Shown here: positions 43,332 through 54,229 of the stretch, piece by piece
Layout: each line of letters opens with the position of its first letter
How positions within the stretch are numbered: position 1 is the stretch's first letter
NCBI RefSeq assembly: GCF_000003815.2
Contig: NC_049997.1
Span: 3,474,555 to 3,538,554 of the forward strand
Source of the DNA: Branchiostoma floridae
Taxonomy: Eukaryota; Chordata; Leptocardii; Amphioxiformes; Branchiostomatidae
Direction: 5' to 3'
DNA: 64,000 nucleotides
The notes under the pieces: model-generated
What the model saw: the letters and a program-made list of their open reading frames with translations, nothing else
What the model was told of the DNA's origin: nothing
Databases searched by the model: none
Program-made: the position numbers and the translations under genes

Positions 43332-44858
43332 TTATGACTTGTTGTTTCTGGTTTTTAACTGAGAGTTCCGCTGGTGTTTCTTTCTGATATGCGTGATCAG
43401 GCTGCTCTGGACAGTTGCTTTGTAGTCACACTCTTTACAACTGTAGGGTCTCTCACCGGTGTGACGCCTCCTGTGTTTAACAAGATCGCCCTTGTAAGTA
43501 GTTCTGTAGTCACATATCTCACATTTATAGGGTTTCACACCAGCGTGGCGCATCATATGTGTCTCAATGTGTGAGTATCGGTCGGACTGGTAGCCACAGA
43601 TTTCACATCTGTAATGTTTTGCATCTGTTTGTTTCATATGTGTCATCATGATATGATCGACTAGATTTCTTTTACATGACGCCTTGTAGTCACAATGATT
43701 GCAGTTGAATGTTTTTTCGCCAGTGTGTGTTTTCATGTGTTCAACAAGCCAACATCTGTGGTATGCCCTGTAACCACATTCGCCACACATGAAAGGTTTT
43801 TCTCCTTTGTGACGTTGCCTATGCTTGGACAGTTTCTGTGCAGATGGCGTTTGGAATCCGCATACGTCACACACGTAGTGTTTAGAATCGATTCGTGAGT
43901 CATTGTCAGGAATGAGGGGCTCTTGTTCTGGAGTCGGTTCACAAGAAACCAAAGGGGCTTCCTTAATACTATCTTTTCCACGTTCTTCTGGTCCGCCATT
44001 TGAGAAACCAGTCCCCCTGTCATCCACATAATGTTCAGGATGATCCAGGTTGGACAGTTGAGAGATTAGGTCGATTTGATCATCCTCGGACACATGGGTT
44101 TCCAACTTTATGTGCACGCCACTGTGATCTGTAATCGACTGACAAGAAGCCAATTGTGTTTCCTCATAGGTTTGCTGTCTCTCCAAGGGTTTCTCTGTGT
44201 AAAAATTACTCCACGGATTAATTGTATCAAGTAACTGCGAACGTAATGTAGAAGTGTCTTCCTCAGTTGTCGTAGCAAAGTCTTCTTCTTTAATACGAGA
44301 GTCTGCTGTGGCATCCTTTTGTGTCAGAGAGGTATCATAACAAGGAAGTGCTGCCGGACCTGGAATGGGTGTGTCAAAAAGTTGCTTATGTTGTGAAACA
44401 GTCAGCTGTATCTGGTTTGTATTAGACTCGGGTTCATTTGTGATCATTGGCACTTCTCCACTTGCATCACTGTTTTCAGTGTTGATAACACTGTCTGGCC
44501 CAGAGCTCTGCTGTGAGGCATCATCAGGACCTAACATGTTTGTTGGCCCTGTTTCAGTGTATTCGGTCAGACCGTTCTCTTGCATCGTTTCTGTATCCTG
44601 TTCATGTTCATGTGCAGGCCCAATGGTTTGATTTGGAAATCCATCTTTTGCCACCGACCTATTTTCCATCTGACGGTATTCCTCCAACATCACGTCCCTA
44701 AGGATACTGACCAGTCTGTCCTTGATGCTGTTTTCTTCGTCCAGGTTTTGAATCCTTCTGTTGAGTTCAAATATCAGCTCCTCCATGTTCAGTCTGGGGA
44801 GGACTGCTATGGTCACCTCGCGAGAGAGGCCACAGATGAACTCCTGTTGTATGGACAT
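43332..44858 (-). CDS. ZF-6: QQEF-domain C2H2 zinc-finger protein, 508 aa
   Basis: Longest copy. Starts at MSIQQEF behind the acceptor ttgtccttcag. The N-terminal domain is near consensus (ELIFELNRR). The linker of about 270 residues keeps two psi-K-x-E modules, RIKEEDF and HIKLETHVSEDDQI. Six intact fingers: S/Q/K/K, H/C/W/E, C/R/N/D, R/S/H/T, Y/G/D/K, V/S/S/T. Finger 3 has a longer linker (MMTHMKQTDAKHYRC) in place of the usual THTxxKPYRC. A short extra tail (RNSQLKTRNNKS) follows the usual KKHQ end because the customary stop is lost. Confidence 0.93.
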   Translation of the reverse strand: MSIQQEFICGLSREVTIAVLPRLNMEELIFELNRRIQNLDEENSIKDRLVSILRDVMLEEYRQMENRSVAKDGFPNQTIGPAHEHEQDTETMQENGLTEYTETGPTNMLGPDDASQQSSGPDSVINTENSDASGEVPMITNEPESNTNQIQLTVSQHKQLFDTPIPGPAALPCYDTSLTQKDATADSRIKEEDFATTTEEDTSTLRSQLLDTINPWSNFYTEKPLERQQTYEETQLASCQSITDHSGVHIKLETHVSEDDQIDLISQLSNLDHPEHYVDDRGTGFSNGGPEERGKDSIKEAPLVSCEPTPEQEPLIPDNDSRIDSKHYVCDVCGFQTPSAQKLSKHRQRHKGEKPFMCGECGYRAYHRCWLVEHMKTHTGEKTFNCNHCDYKASCKRNLVDHIMMTHMKQTDAKHYRCEICGYQSDRYSHIETHMMRHAGVKPYKCEICDYRTTYKGDLVKHRRRHTGERPYSCKECDYKATVQSSLITHIRKKHQRNSQLKTRNNKS

Positions 44859-45283
44859 GCTGAAGGACAACGTGATATAAGAAATATGCATTAAGAAATG
44901 TAAATTTTTCTCAAAGTACTTAAGTCAGATACCCCGTCGGTGTGGGCAATGCTATATAACGTTATATATACTTCGGCTAAAAGTTTGACGTTCATATAAT
45001 ATGTAACGTTACCTCAACTGAATCAAATCATCGAAATATAATGATTCTGATAGTATGTAAACAAGTCCGAAAATGACAAAGTCATTCTCAGAAAGAGTTT
45101 CTATTAAGTAAGCTTCACGCGAGGAACAAAATAATTTTGCGAGTTCTATTGTTTTGGATGCCCCCCTCCCCACATCGCATAGATCAACTGAGCCCTATTT
45201 AAACAGACTCCATATTTGATCCATTCAAAAAAAAAGTACTGAATTTTAGAAGTCTATTAACTTGATAGGGTTCATCTCCCTAC

Positions 45284-45434
45284 CTGGTTTATACCCGCAT
45301 CGTATGAGGGAAGGCAGGTGAAAGGATTTCTTCCTTCGAAGTCTTGTGGTTCTGGAGCTCGAAGAACAATGGCTGACACGGAAAGGGTGCTTAGGTCAAA
45401 GGTTATCAAAGGTCAAGCTCACTGATTACCCAAC
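45284..45434 (-). promoter_or_regulatory. ZF-6 promoter cassette and 5' exon
   Basis: On plus: ACTGATTACCCAAC (45421-45434), TCAAAGGTCA half-site (45406-45415), DR1 AGGTCAAAGGTTA (45393-45405), YY1-like AATGGCTGAC (45368-45377), donor (gene strand CAG|GTAGGG) at 45284. G-rich box GCCCCCCTCCCCA at 45160-45172. Confidence 0.6.
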
Positions 45435-45439
45435 GGATA

Positions 45440-46185
45440 GTCATGGTGTTAGTATGATGTAAGAAAGTATGTTGATAGAAATAGGAAGATACATCTACTG
45501 TGTAATGTTAAAAAGAGCAAAGAGGTAACTTTAGAATGTTACCTTTCCCATATCATTTTACAGAATGCCACTGATATTTATAGCCTTATTTATACCTAGA
45601 TGGTTACCTAACGTTACAAAATACTGGCTGAAATAGTATCCACGAGAAAGAAACAAAAAAATCCAAAAATTTCCTAGTAACCTTATGCTATAAAACGAAA
45701 CAAAAGCGTCACATTAGAATGTACGTTTAATACATGTACTATATATTTCCCACAGGAAGATTCAGGACATTCTGTGGATTTGTGCATTTCTAGGATAAGA
45801 CAGACAACTCTATGTTGTCTTGGTGTTTGAGACTGTGATACATGTTCAGTTTTATTGTTGGTGTCAAGTATAGGGACATGCAGACACAAAGCGAGTTGCA
45901 TGACTGGAAATAAATACTAAAATACATAAAATTATAGAGATAATATGTACATGTGTTCTAATGTATTGTTTATAATGTTTTCCATACCTGTACCTTTTTG
46001 TAAATAGATACACCGATACAAACTGTATACTAAATCTTATAATTAGTCACTGGAATTTAAAGTAAAATTTAAAAATGCTTTCGGAACAATCTTTGTCAGC
46101 AACAAAGTATGCTTACATCATGAGCAATTTGATCTAATTAGTCGCAATGCTGTAAAGCAGTGTGAAGTCACTGCGCATGTCTACT
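45440..46185. other. Spacer, no gene seen
   Basis: AT-rich sequence between the ZF-6 cassette and MITE A copy 2. Confidence 0.4.
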
Positions 46186-46190
46186 CTTAA

Positions 46191-46378
46191 GCCCCCTTTA
46201 CAAATAAAGAATTTAGCTCGGCCGAGTTGTTAGCGAGCTCTAAATTACGTGGAGGCATGACCCTGATGCCTATGAACAAATGGCAGAGTTTCTTCGTCGG
46301 CATCAGGGTCATACCTCCTCGTAATTTAGAGCTCGCTGACAACTCGGTCGAGCTAAATTCTTTATTTGTAAAGGGGGC
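46191..46378. mobile_element. Fold-back MITE family A, copy 2
   Basis: GCCCCCTTTACAAATAAAG at the left and CTTTATTTGTAAAGGGGGC-type sequence at the right; long arms shared with 22093-22283, including TTTAGCTCGGCCGAGTTGT and a CATCAGGGTCAT core. Confidence 0.9.
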
Positions 46379-46493
46379 TTTACTAAAGCTTAAAGGTAGG
46401 ACAGCGCTCGAAATACCACCTGCATATGCAGGTTAGTGCATGTAAAATTGGAGCTGTGCAGGTATTTTTTATGTCTACCTGCACCTAACCTGC

Positions 46494-47110
46494 ACTGGGG
46501 TTGGGGTTTTGTGCGCGTTAAAATCTGCGCGTTAAAACTTGCGCGTTAAAAACCTGCGCGTTAAAATATGCAAATTAGCTGATTCCCTCGGGATTTGAAA
46601 ACTTTTTTGCTGTTTTTAACTAAAAAGCTTGAAGATGATGAACACAAAATAATATTTTGATGCATTCTAGAGTACAATATCCCTTTCTGAAAATATTCCA
46701 GGAGTTTTAAAGTGATTTTTAAATGTTAAGTTTTAACGCGCAACAAAGGTTGACATTTGCATGTGAAACAATCTGCTTGAGAAAAGATGAAATGAAGCTT
46801 GTAGAATGGAGAAAAGCCTCAAGCAGTTATATTTTACAATACAAAACCTCACATTAGTAATTTTTCCATGTATTTGTGTCAAATTCAAGTGATTTTGAAA
46901 TCTTCTGGATATGCAAATTAACCTATTCCCAAGGGACCTAAAAAATTAGGAGCTTTTCAAACAAAAAATTCTGGTAACAGATGGAAAATCATATAATGGG
47001 GTCACATTTTTATTACTAAGAATTTATCAATGCACAATTTGATTTTTTAACGCGCAGATTTTTAACGCGCGCGCAGATTTTTAACGCGCAGAAAACCCGT
47101 TCCCCAAAGA
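46494..47110. mobile_element. Fold-back element with GCGCGTTAAAA repeats in both arms
   Basis: Left arm (46494-46570): four to five units of TGCGCGTTAAAA(A)CT. Right arm (47040-47095): three inverse units of AGATTTTTAACGCGC. Outer sequences (GGGGTTTTGTGCGCG and CGCAGAAAACCCGTTCCCC) are also inverse. The interior has no open frame and carries two copies of ATATGCAAATTA. Confidence 0.75.
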
Positions 47111-47508
47111 TGTAGGTGTATGTGAATCGTTATTAGCTGCATTGACTGTTATCAGTGGTCCTATTAAGAATAAAAGAAACATAATGATTCCTAAACAATT
47201 TTAGTATAATCCATACATCTGAGATTCTAGAATGGTGCAGGTGGTTTTTAATATTATGTGGAAAAAGTATTACAATCCCTGTACGAGAAATAACCAAAAA
47301 GATAAATATGCCAAATCAGCAATGAAGAAAGATAAATACATGTGGGTTATATAGATTAAAGAAATGACACAAGAAATGCTTTTATATCTTGAATCTGGTT
47401 TCTTAGTATCAAAAAAGTTCATAGATGAATATTTATATAAGAAAAATATAGTTTATACCATTAATATCAATGATGTTGATAATTTCTGGTTGGCAACTGA
47501 CAGTGGTT

Positions 47509-48855
47509 TCACTGGTGTTTGTGTCTCATATGCTTGGCGAGGTCGGACCTAACTTTTGTCCTGTAGTCACAATCTTGACAACTGTAGGGTCTCTCATCTG
47601 TGTGACACCTCATGTGTTTACTAATATCGCCCTTATAAGCTGTCCTGTAGTCACATTCCTTACATCTAAATGGTTTCTCGCCGGTGTGTGTTCTCATGTG
47701 TTCGACAAGTTGATACTTGTAGCGTGCTCTGTAACCACATTCGCCACACAAGAAAGGTTTTTCTCCACTGTGACGTTTTGCATGCTTAGTAAGATAACGC
47801 GCATGTGTTGTGTTGAATCCGCACACTTCGCACACATAGCGTTTACTATCTACTCGTGAGTCATTGTCTTGAGGAAGGAATGTCATATTCTCACAATCCT
47901 GGTCTGAAGTTGGTTGACAAGAAGTCAAAGGTGTTTCCTTGCTACTATCTTTACCACTTAGCTCGTGTCCACTGTTGATAAGAGTCTGATTGAAACCATT
48001 TTCCCTGTCATCAGTATAGTGTTCAGTTTGATCCGGGTTTGAAGCTTGAGACATTTGCCGGATTTGATTATCCTCGGACACATGACATTCCATTTTTACA
48101 TGTATGTCACCGTGGTCTGGAGGCAGATGACAAGAAGCCGAAGGTGCTTCCTCACAGATTGTCTCTGAGTAAGCAGAATTCATTGAATTGAGTGTATCCT
48201 GCAACTGAGCAATACATATAGGAGTGTCAATGTTGAGCTCATCATGACAAGCTCTAGCCGCTTCATCCACAGTTGTCATAGCAGCCTCTTCTTCTTTAAT
48301 ATTACATCCATCTGTGCTATACATTTGTGGCAGGGGTTTTTCGGATGTAGGAAGTGTTGGGGGGCCTCGACTGTGCATGTTACAAAGCTGAAGTTGTTGC
48401 GACACCTTCAGTTGTATTTGGTTTAAATGCAGCTCTAGATCCTTCGTATGCATAAGTACTTCATTGTTTGCTTCACTTTCTGTCTTTATCACAATGTCCG
48501 GTCCAAAACTTTGCTGTGAGGCGTAAGGACTTGAAGTCTCTGATAACGTTGTTTCAGCATTCTCAGTCAGAACGTTCTCTTGCATGGCCATGGTAGCTGT
48601 CTCCTGGTCTTGCACAGGTATGGGCGTTTTGTTTGGAGAACTGACTTCTGAATTCCTTCTTTCCAACAGACGGTATTCCTCCAACATCACGTCCCTAAGG
48701 ATACTGACCAGCCTGTCCTTCATGCTGTTCTCTTTGTCAAGGATTTGAATCCTTCTGTTGAGTTCAAACATCAGCTCCTCCATGTTCAATCTGGGGAGGA
48801 CTGATATGGTCACCTCACGTGAGAGGCCACAGATGAACTCCTGTTGCTTGGTCAT
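47509..48855 (-). CDS. ZF-7: QQEF-domain C2H2 zinc-finger protein, 448 aa
   Basis: Starts at MTKQQEF behind the acceptor tgtcctttag; in-frame Mets further up are intronic. Long linker with three psi-K-x-E modules: VIKTESEANN, NIKEEEAAM and HVKMECHVSEDNQI. Only four fingers: H/R/Y/K, Y/Y/Q/E, Y/G/D/K, V/S/D/K. Compared with six-finger copies, the middle two are missing: finger 2's THTGEKPF linker joins a finger-5-type CKECDYRTAYKGD. All four fingers have complete C2H2 sets. Confidence 0.93.
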   Translation of the reverse strand: MTKQQEFICGLSREVTISVLPRLNMEELMFELNRRIQILDKENSMKDRLVSILRDVMLEEYRLLERRNSEVSSPNKTPIPVQDQETATMAMQENVLTENAETTLSETSSPYASQQSFGPDIVIKTESEANNEVLMHTKDLELHLNQIQLKVSQQLQLCNMHSRGPPTLPTSEKPLPQMYSTDGCNIKEEEAAMTTVDEAARACHDELNIDTPICIAQLQDTLNSMNSAYSETICEEAPSASCHLPPDHGDIHVKMECHVSEDNQIRQMSQASNPDQTEHYTDDRENGFNQTLINSGHELSGKDSSKETPLTSCQPTSDQDCENMTFLPQDNDSRVDSKRYVCEVCGFNTTHARYLTKHAKRHSGEKPFLCGECGYRARYKYQLVEHMRTHTGEKPFRCKECDYRTAYKGDISKHMRCHTDERPYSCQDCDYRTKVRSDLAKHMRHKHQ

Positions 48856-49378
48856 GCTAAAGGACAAGGCAATTTTCATATCAAAAACGTATATCATACA
48901 TAAGCATGCAAATACACAATGATTTTCCTCTGCCATTGCATCGAATTTCGTGTATGTAAATTCTATATGTTACATCAAATTAAATCATGTAAATCATGTA
49001 CATTCTTGACCTAAGATATATGAAAGCAGAAAAATTCTATTTCCTTGTTGGAACTCACAATATTGTGTTATTATTCTGCCAACAGTACTAGTCTTCATGA
49101 TTGCCTATCTAATGCGATGGATCAAATGCCTATAATTTTGAGAGGAATTTTTATTGCTGTATGCAAATATCGTGAATGACAATCGTCCGCCACATATCTT
49201 AATGGAAATTTAACATTGATTTTTGAAAGACTGCATAAAGTGTACATGGAACAAAACTGTCCCTGCAGTAGTTCACCCCCCTCCCCACAGGACAACAACA
49301 ACAACAACGAAATTTCACAAAGCAAAAATACCAAATAAATTTCTTAAATCTGTTGAAGAAGCTACGTTTATCCCCTAC

Positions 49379-49544
49379 CTGCTTTATAGCCACACCATCA
49401 GACGGAACGTGGGTCAGATTCTTGCTTCCTAGGATGGTTATCCCCAGTTTGCGTACCGAGAATTTCGAACAAAAATGGCCGACACAGAAAAGAACACAAC
49501 TCAGGGTCAAAGGTAATTCAGGGTCAGGAACACCGATTACCCAA
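49379..49544 (-). promoter_or_regulatory. ZF-7 promoter cassette and 5' exon
   Basis: On plus: CGATTACCCAA (49534-49544), GGGTCA half-site (49520-49526), DR1-like GGGTCAAAGGTAA (49504-49516), YY1-like AAAATGGCCGACA (49472-49484), donor (gene strand CAG|GTAGGG) at 49379. G-rich box ACCCCCCTCCCCAC at 49275-49288. Confidence 0.58.
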
Positions 49545-49628
49545 ATAGTATCAGTATACAACGTTAGAACTACCAACACTATTAGAGATTCACACTTTCA
49601 TCTACTGTATCTACTCACATAGAGAATG

Positions 49629-49920
49629 TCAAGTCAAAGTCAAAGTTCCTTCCCGCGCCTGATGGCGCATAGGGCGGCGCCCATCTCCGTTACAGTAGCC
49701 CTTGGGCCACACAACGCAATCACTAAAGCAGGGGGCTAGTCCACTGGTAGTGGTGTGTGTTCAACTTCCATACTCTTTCCCGAATGCTGAGTGTTAAGCA
49801 GAGAAAGAAGCATGTACAATTTTTAAAGTCTTTGGTATGACTCGGCCGGGGTTTGAACTCACGACCTACCGAATGCAAGGCGAACACTCTACCCACTAGG
49901 CCATTGCACCGGTGGAGTGA
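49629..49920 (-). mobile_element. tRNA-derived SINE with 10-bp target duplication
   Basis: ATAGAGAATG flanks both sides (49619-49628, 49921-49930). On minus: A-box AATGGCCTAGTGGGTAGAG and B-box GAGTTCAAACCCC, a complete tRNA-like head, followed by a 200-bp tail ending in AAAGTCAAAGT-like repeats (minus: ACTTTGACTTTGACTT). It lies just upstream of the ZF-7 cassette. Confidence 0.9.
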
Positions 49921-50195
49921 ATAGAGAATGCCCCTACGTGTATTTGCAAAAGTTTATAAATCCTTGTCATCCTTCTTTTTTTAATTGTATGGGCTTTCTT
50001 AATCAGAAGAAATAATCTAAGATGCAGCTCATTGCCTTCGCCAAGGTTTTCAGTACCGTTTGTTAATAGATTTGAAGATGCTGAAAGAAATAGTAAGCAC
50101 GTTTTTATCTGGTTTATAGGAGGTAGATAAACAAGTGAAAAACTAGTTTCTAACAAAATTATTTATGACTTTATTTCTAGTAACTGAAAGTAGTT

Positions 50196-51560
50196 TCACA
50201 TGTGTTTCGATCTCATATGAGCAAACAGATTGGACATGACAGTTGCCTTGTAGTCACACTTTTGGCAACTGTAGGGTCTCTCACCGGTGTGACGCCTCTT
50301 GTGTTTGATAAGATCGCTTTTCTTAACTGTACTGTAGTCACATTCCTCACATTTGTGGGGTTTCACACCAGTATGGCCCATTATGTGCTTCTCAATGGCT
50401 GACTTTCGGAAGGTCTGATAGTCACAGAGTTCACAGCTGTAAGGCTTTGCGGCTGTGTGTCTTTTCATATGCTGGACTAGATTCCTTTTGAATGACGTAT
50501 TGTAGTTGCATTGATTACACTCTAACGGTTTTTCGCCAGTGTGTGTTCTCATGTGTCCGACAAGTTGGTACTTATATCGTGCCCTGTAACCACATTCACC
50601 ACACATGAAGGGCCTTTCTTCTTCGTGGCATTGCCTATGCTTTGAGAAACTGAGAAAAGGTGGTTCCTCGCTACTGTCTTCTCCGCATTGCTTATCTCCG
50701 CTGTTTATGGAACCAGCAGTGTCTCTGTCATTAGAATAGTCTGGGTTTGAAAGTTGAGACATCTGCCCGATATGATCATCCTCTGACACATGGCATTCCA
50801 TATTTACATGTACACCGTGGTCTGGAGGCAGATAACGAGATTCCGAAGGTGCTTCCTCACGTGCACGGGGTGTATCGTTTTCCACAGGCATCTCTGAGTA
50901 AGAGGTATCCATTGAATTAATTGTATCCTGCACCTTCGTACTGAATGTAGGAGTGTCGATGTTAAGCTCATCATGACGATCTCTAACTGCTTTATCTGCA
51001 GTCGTCATAGCAACATCTTCTTCTTTAATGTGACATCCATCAGCACTATTCATTTGTGTCATGGGGATTTCGGGTGTGGAAAGTGTTTCCAAGCCTAAAC
51101 TGGGCCTGTTACAAAGTTGATCTTGTTCCGAAACAGTTGGCCGTATTTGGGCTGACTCCGAGTCGAGATCCTTTGGCTTTGAATGAATGAGCACTTTATA
51201 GTTTGTATCATGTTCCTTCTTTATCACACTGTGCTGTCCAAAACTTTGCTTTAAAGCATCAGGACTTGATGTCTCTGGAGTCAAAGGGTTCTTCTGCATG
51301 GCAGCTGTTCCCTGGCCTTGGTTAGGTATGGTCGTTTCGTTTGGAGAACTGACTTCTGAGATTCTTTCCAATTGACGGTATTCCACTAACATCACGTCCC
51401 TAAGTATACTGACCAACCTGTCCTTGATGCTGTTCTCTTTGTCCAGGTTTTGTATCCTCCTGCTGAGTTCAAACATCAGCTCCTCCATGTTCAGTCTGGG
51501 GAGGACTGCTATGGTCACCTCGTGCGAGAGGCCACAGATGAACCCCTGTTGTCTGGACAT
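50196..51560 (-). CDS. ZF-8: QQEF-domain C2H2 zinc-finger protein, 454 aa
   Basis: Starts at MSRQQGF behind the acceptor ttttccttcag. The N-terminal domain has QGF for QEF and ELSRRI. Linker modules: VIKKEHDT and HIKEEDVAM (psi-K-x-E); the third is HVNMECHVSEDDHI with the Lys replaced by Asn, which would remove that site. The first finger is reduced to its last part (LSFSKHRQCH), so five intact fingers follow: Y/Y/Q/G, F/R/N/Q, R/S/A/K, K/S/D/K, V/S/N/A. The deletion joins the linker directly to the finger helix in frame. Confidence 0.93.
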   Translation of the reverse strand: MSRQQGFICGLSHEVTIAVLPRLNMEELMFELSRRIQNLDKENSIKDRLVSILRDVMLVEYRQLERISEVSSPNETTIPNQGQGTAAMQKNPLTPETSSPDALKQSFGQHSVIKKEHDTNYKVLIHSKPKDLDSESAQIRPTVSEQDQLCNRPSLGLETLSTPEIPMTQMNSADGCHIKEEDVAMTTADKAVRDRHDELNIDTPTFSTKVQDTINSMDTSYSEMPVENDTPRAREEAPSESRYLPPDHGVHVNMECHVSEDDHIGQMSQLSNPDYSNDRDTAGSINSGDKQCGEDSSEEPPFLSFSKHRQCHEEERPFMCGECGYRARYKYQLVGHMRTHTGEKPLECNQCNYNTSFKRNLVQHMKRHTAAKPYSCELCDYQTFRKSAIEKHIMGHTGVKPHKCEECDYSTVKKSDLIKHKRRHTGERPYSCQKCDYKATVMSNLFAHMRSKHM

Positions 51561-51720
51561 GCTGAAGGAAAACATTCATAGTAATACTTACTACGCAAAC
51601 AAAACCAACCTGGAATATAGTACTAATCTAACATCAAAAATTTAAGATAAGTCTGAAAATGACAAAGCTATTCCCAGAAAATTTACATAAACTGGTAAAG
51701 TGAGCTTACGCGAGAAATAA

Positions 51721-51780
51721 AACTGCGAGCTGTTTTGTTTTTGTATGCCCAACTGCGAGCTGTTTTGTTTTTGTATGCCC
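51721..51780. repeat. 30-bp perfect tandem duplication beside the G-rich box
   Basis: AACTGCGAGCTGTTTTG... (30 bp) is repeated twice without a mismatch, ending in the GCCC that starts the G-rich box of ZF-8. Very recent slippage or duplication. Confidence 0.95.
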
Positions 51781-51889
51781 CCCTCCCCACATCAATCAAC
51801 TTCCCTAAACAGACTTCATTTATGCGATATATTCCAAAAAGTATTGAATTTTGAAGTCCAGCTTAGCTTGATAATGTTCATCATCCTAC

Positions 51890-52036
51890 CTTGTTTACGC
51901 CCACGCCGTATGAGGGAAGACGGGACAAATTTATTCCTTCCTTTGAAGTCACGACGTCGTGCAGGTAGAGAATATGGCTGGCACAGAAATGGTACCTAGG
52001 TCAAAGGTCATCAATATGACCACTGGTTACACAATT
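51890..52036 (-). promoter_or_regulatory. ZF-8 promoter cassette and 5' exon
   Basis: On plus: perfect DR1 AGGTCAAAGGTCA (51998-52010), YY1-like AATATGGCTGGCA (51971-51983), donor at 51890 (gene strand AAG|GTAGGA). The GATTACCC box is eroded to GGTTACACAA. G-rich box GCCCCCCTCCCCAC at 51777-51790. Confidence 0.6.
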
Positions 52037-52039
52037 GAT

Positions 52040-53090
52040 GTCGTGATAGTGCTGCTAAGACAGGTAATAGATACTGAAAATATGTGGATAATAATCAAAT
52101 TACATCTACAGATACCTGGTCCTTTGATGGCCAACTTAGCTTGCTCGCACCAAGTTTGGATGCAAGTTACAATTCTTGTATTCACCTGTACATCAAAGGG
52201 AAGCCATGTAGATGATATGTATCATTGAGGTGTTAAACCCAGAACCTGTTTTCCATGCTGTGAAACTGTCTGGTGTTTGATGCATGAAAATATCTAATAA
52301 AGCCCGGAGTCTGAGAAGTTGGGAGCAGTTGTGTGCTTCTCAGTCGTATAGTCTAATAGTTCCCTTTTCTGTGTTCAAAAGGACCATCATGGCACAATGC
52401 CACCTCACTTCTTTACACCACAAAAGAGCAGTGAGGTGTTCGGCAACAGTTCATCATAATGGAGTGAGGGAAAAGATTCGCTGGATATTGCTTCAGGAAC
52501 AACAAAAAATTTCAAAAAGTCGTAGGCAAAGTCATAGGGCAGTATCACGTTATAGCTTGAATCTTATTAAGACACTGACACAGGAGTAGGTTACTGTAAT
52601 GTTCAGCTTTATTTGCTGTTGGTAACAGGTAAGTATGAATTCATGCAGAGACAGGGTATGTAGTCTCTAGATAAATACTAGATTACATGCCGGCTAATTC
52701 ATTGTTCACATAGTTTTGCTTACTTTTCTGTAAGTACTGTAACAGAGAATTCACAGGCACAAAGGTGCACAAAAAGAGAACAGAGCTGAGAACACATGCT
52801 ATTATACACAACCATGAAGAATTGTATAATCAATTTCAAAATTCAATCATTCATTCATTCATAAGTCACTACTATAGTCTATTCTGTCTAGGATAGACCA
52901 AATATATATTAGTATTGACCACAGAAATAAACACAAAGGATAAATGAATAGAGCTAAAGGGATAAATAAAAGTTGCTACAAGAAATGTTGAACACGTTTT
53001 ATATCTGGTTACTAGTTAGCTAAAAAAAGGAAATAAATGAACAAGAAAAAAGGTTTCTACCCAAAATATGTATGGCAGTATTTCTCGTTG
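52040..53090. other. Spacer, no gene seen
   Basis: Short frames only. A region near 52980-53060 resembles the 3' flanks of the other copies (TGCTACAAGAAATGTT). Confidence 0.4.
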
Positions 53091-53095
53091 CTAAG

Positions 53096-53564
53096 CTTCA
53101 CTGGTGTTTCTTTCTCATATGCCTGACGAGGTTGGACTTATCTATTGACTTGTAGTCACACTCTTGACATTACTGTAGGGTCTCTCACGGGTGTGACGCC
53201 TCTTGTGCCTTGTAGGACCCAACAACTTTGTTTGCCCTGTTTCAGCGTACGCGGTTGGAACTTTCTCTTGTATGGTTTCTGTCTTTTGTTCAGGTTCATG
53301 TCCATGTTCAGGTTCATGTCCAGGCACACTGGTTTGATTTGGAGAGCCTTCTTCTACCACCGACCTTTCTTCCAATTGGCGGTATTCCTCCAACATCACA
53401 TCCCTAAGGTTGCTGATGGACCTTTCCTTGCTGCTGTTCTCTTTGTCCAGGTTTTGATTCCTTCTGTTGAGTTCAAATCTCAGCTCCTCCGTGTTCAGTT
53501 TGGGGAGAACAGCCATGGTCACCTTTTGCGAGAGGCCACAGATGAACTCCTGCTGTCTGGACAT
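53096..53564 (-). pseudogene. ZF-9: zinc-finger gene copy with internal deletion
   Basis: Begins like its relatives (MSRQQEFICG behind an acceptor) but the N-terminal domain carries unusual changes (RFELNRRNQ, SSKERSISN). A large deletion then joins the early linker (TGQTKLLGP) to the end of the penultimate finger (TRHKRRHTRERPYS). Two extra bases after PYS shift the frame so the last finger is not read, giving a 140-residue product with no complete finger. If made, it would be an N-terminal domain without DNA-binding part, possibly a dominant interfering form; relaxed change in the domain argues for plain decay. Confidence 0.85.
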
Positions 53565-54038
53565 GCTGAAGGACAACATTGATGTGCATCATTCTCAAGG
53601 AACGGAAATAAAATAACTTTTTTTTAATGATGGAAGATGCTATTCTTCTAACAACAAGTTTCAAATTTGACGTTTATATGGCCGTCTAATACAATACATG
53701 TACCTCAACTGATCTATACTATCGTAATGTCTTATGTTTACAGACCATTAAATCAAGATCATTACAGAGTAAACAAAATCACCCTTGTAATAATATAGAT
53801 ACATGTAATAGCAATAATCGCACATGTCTGGAAAAAAATAAAGAAGTCATTCTCGGTAAAAGATAACATCGCGTGGAACTGCGACTACTGTTTACATTTT
53901 GTTGCTTGTTCAGTTGTTTTGTAGTCGACTGCCCCCCTCCCCACACAGCTTGCGTCAACCGCCCATATTTATTCGAGCTATTCCAGCGAACACTGCGTTT
54001 AGAAGTCTAGTTTAGCTTGATAAGGTTCATCATCCTAC

Positions 54039-54214
54039 CTGGTTTATAGTCACGCCTTATGAGGGAACGAAGGTGGGTAAAAGGATTCCTTTCTTTGAAA
54101 GTTTGATGTCAATACGTCTTCGATCGAGTCAGAACAAAGATGGCTGGCACGGAAATGTTGCAAGCATTTCTGGAGGTCAAGGGTCATCAAGGGTCAGGCC
54201 CACTGATTACCCAA
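54039..54214 (-). promoter_or_regulatory. ZF-9 promoter cassette and 5' exon
   Basis: On plus: CTGATTACCCAA (54203-54214), GGGTCA (54191-54196), DR1 AGGTCAAGGGTCA (54174-54186), YY1-like AAAGATGGCTGGCA (54136-54149), donor (gene strand CAG|GTAGGA) at 54039. G-rich box GCCCCCCTCCCCAC at 53931-53944. The cassette is intact although the gene body is broken. Confidence 0.58.
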
Positions 54215-54229
54215 CTGATCTCACGATGT

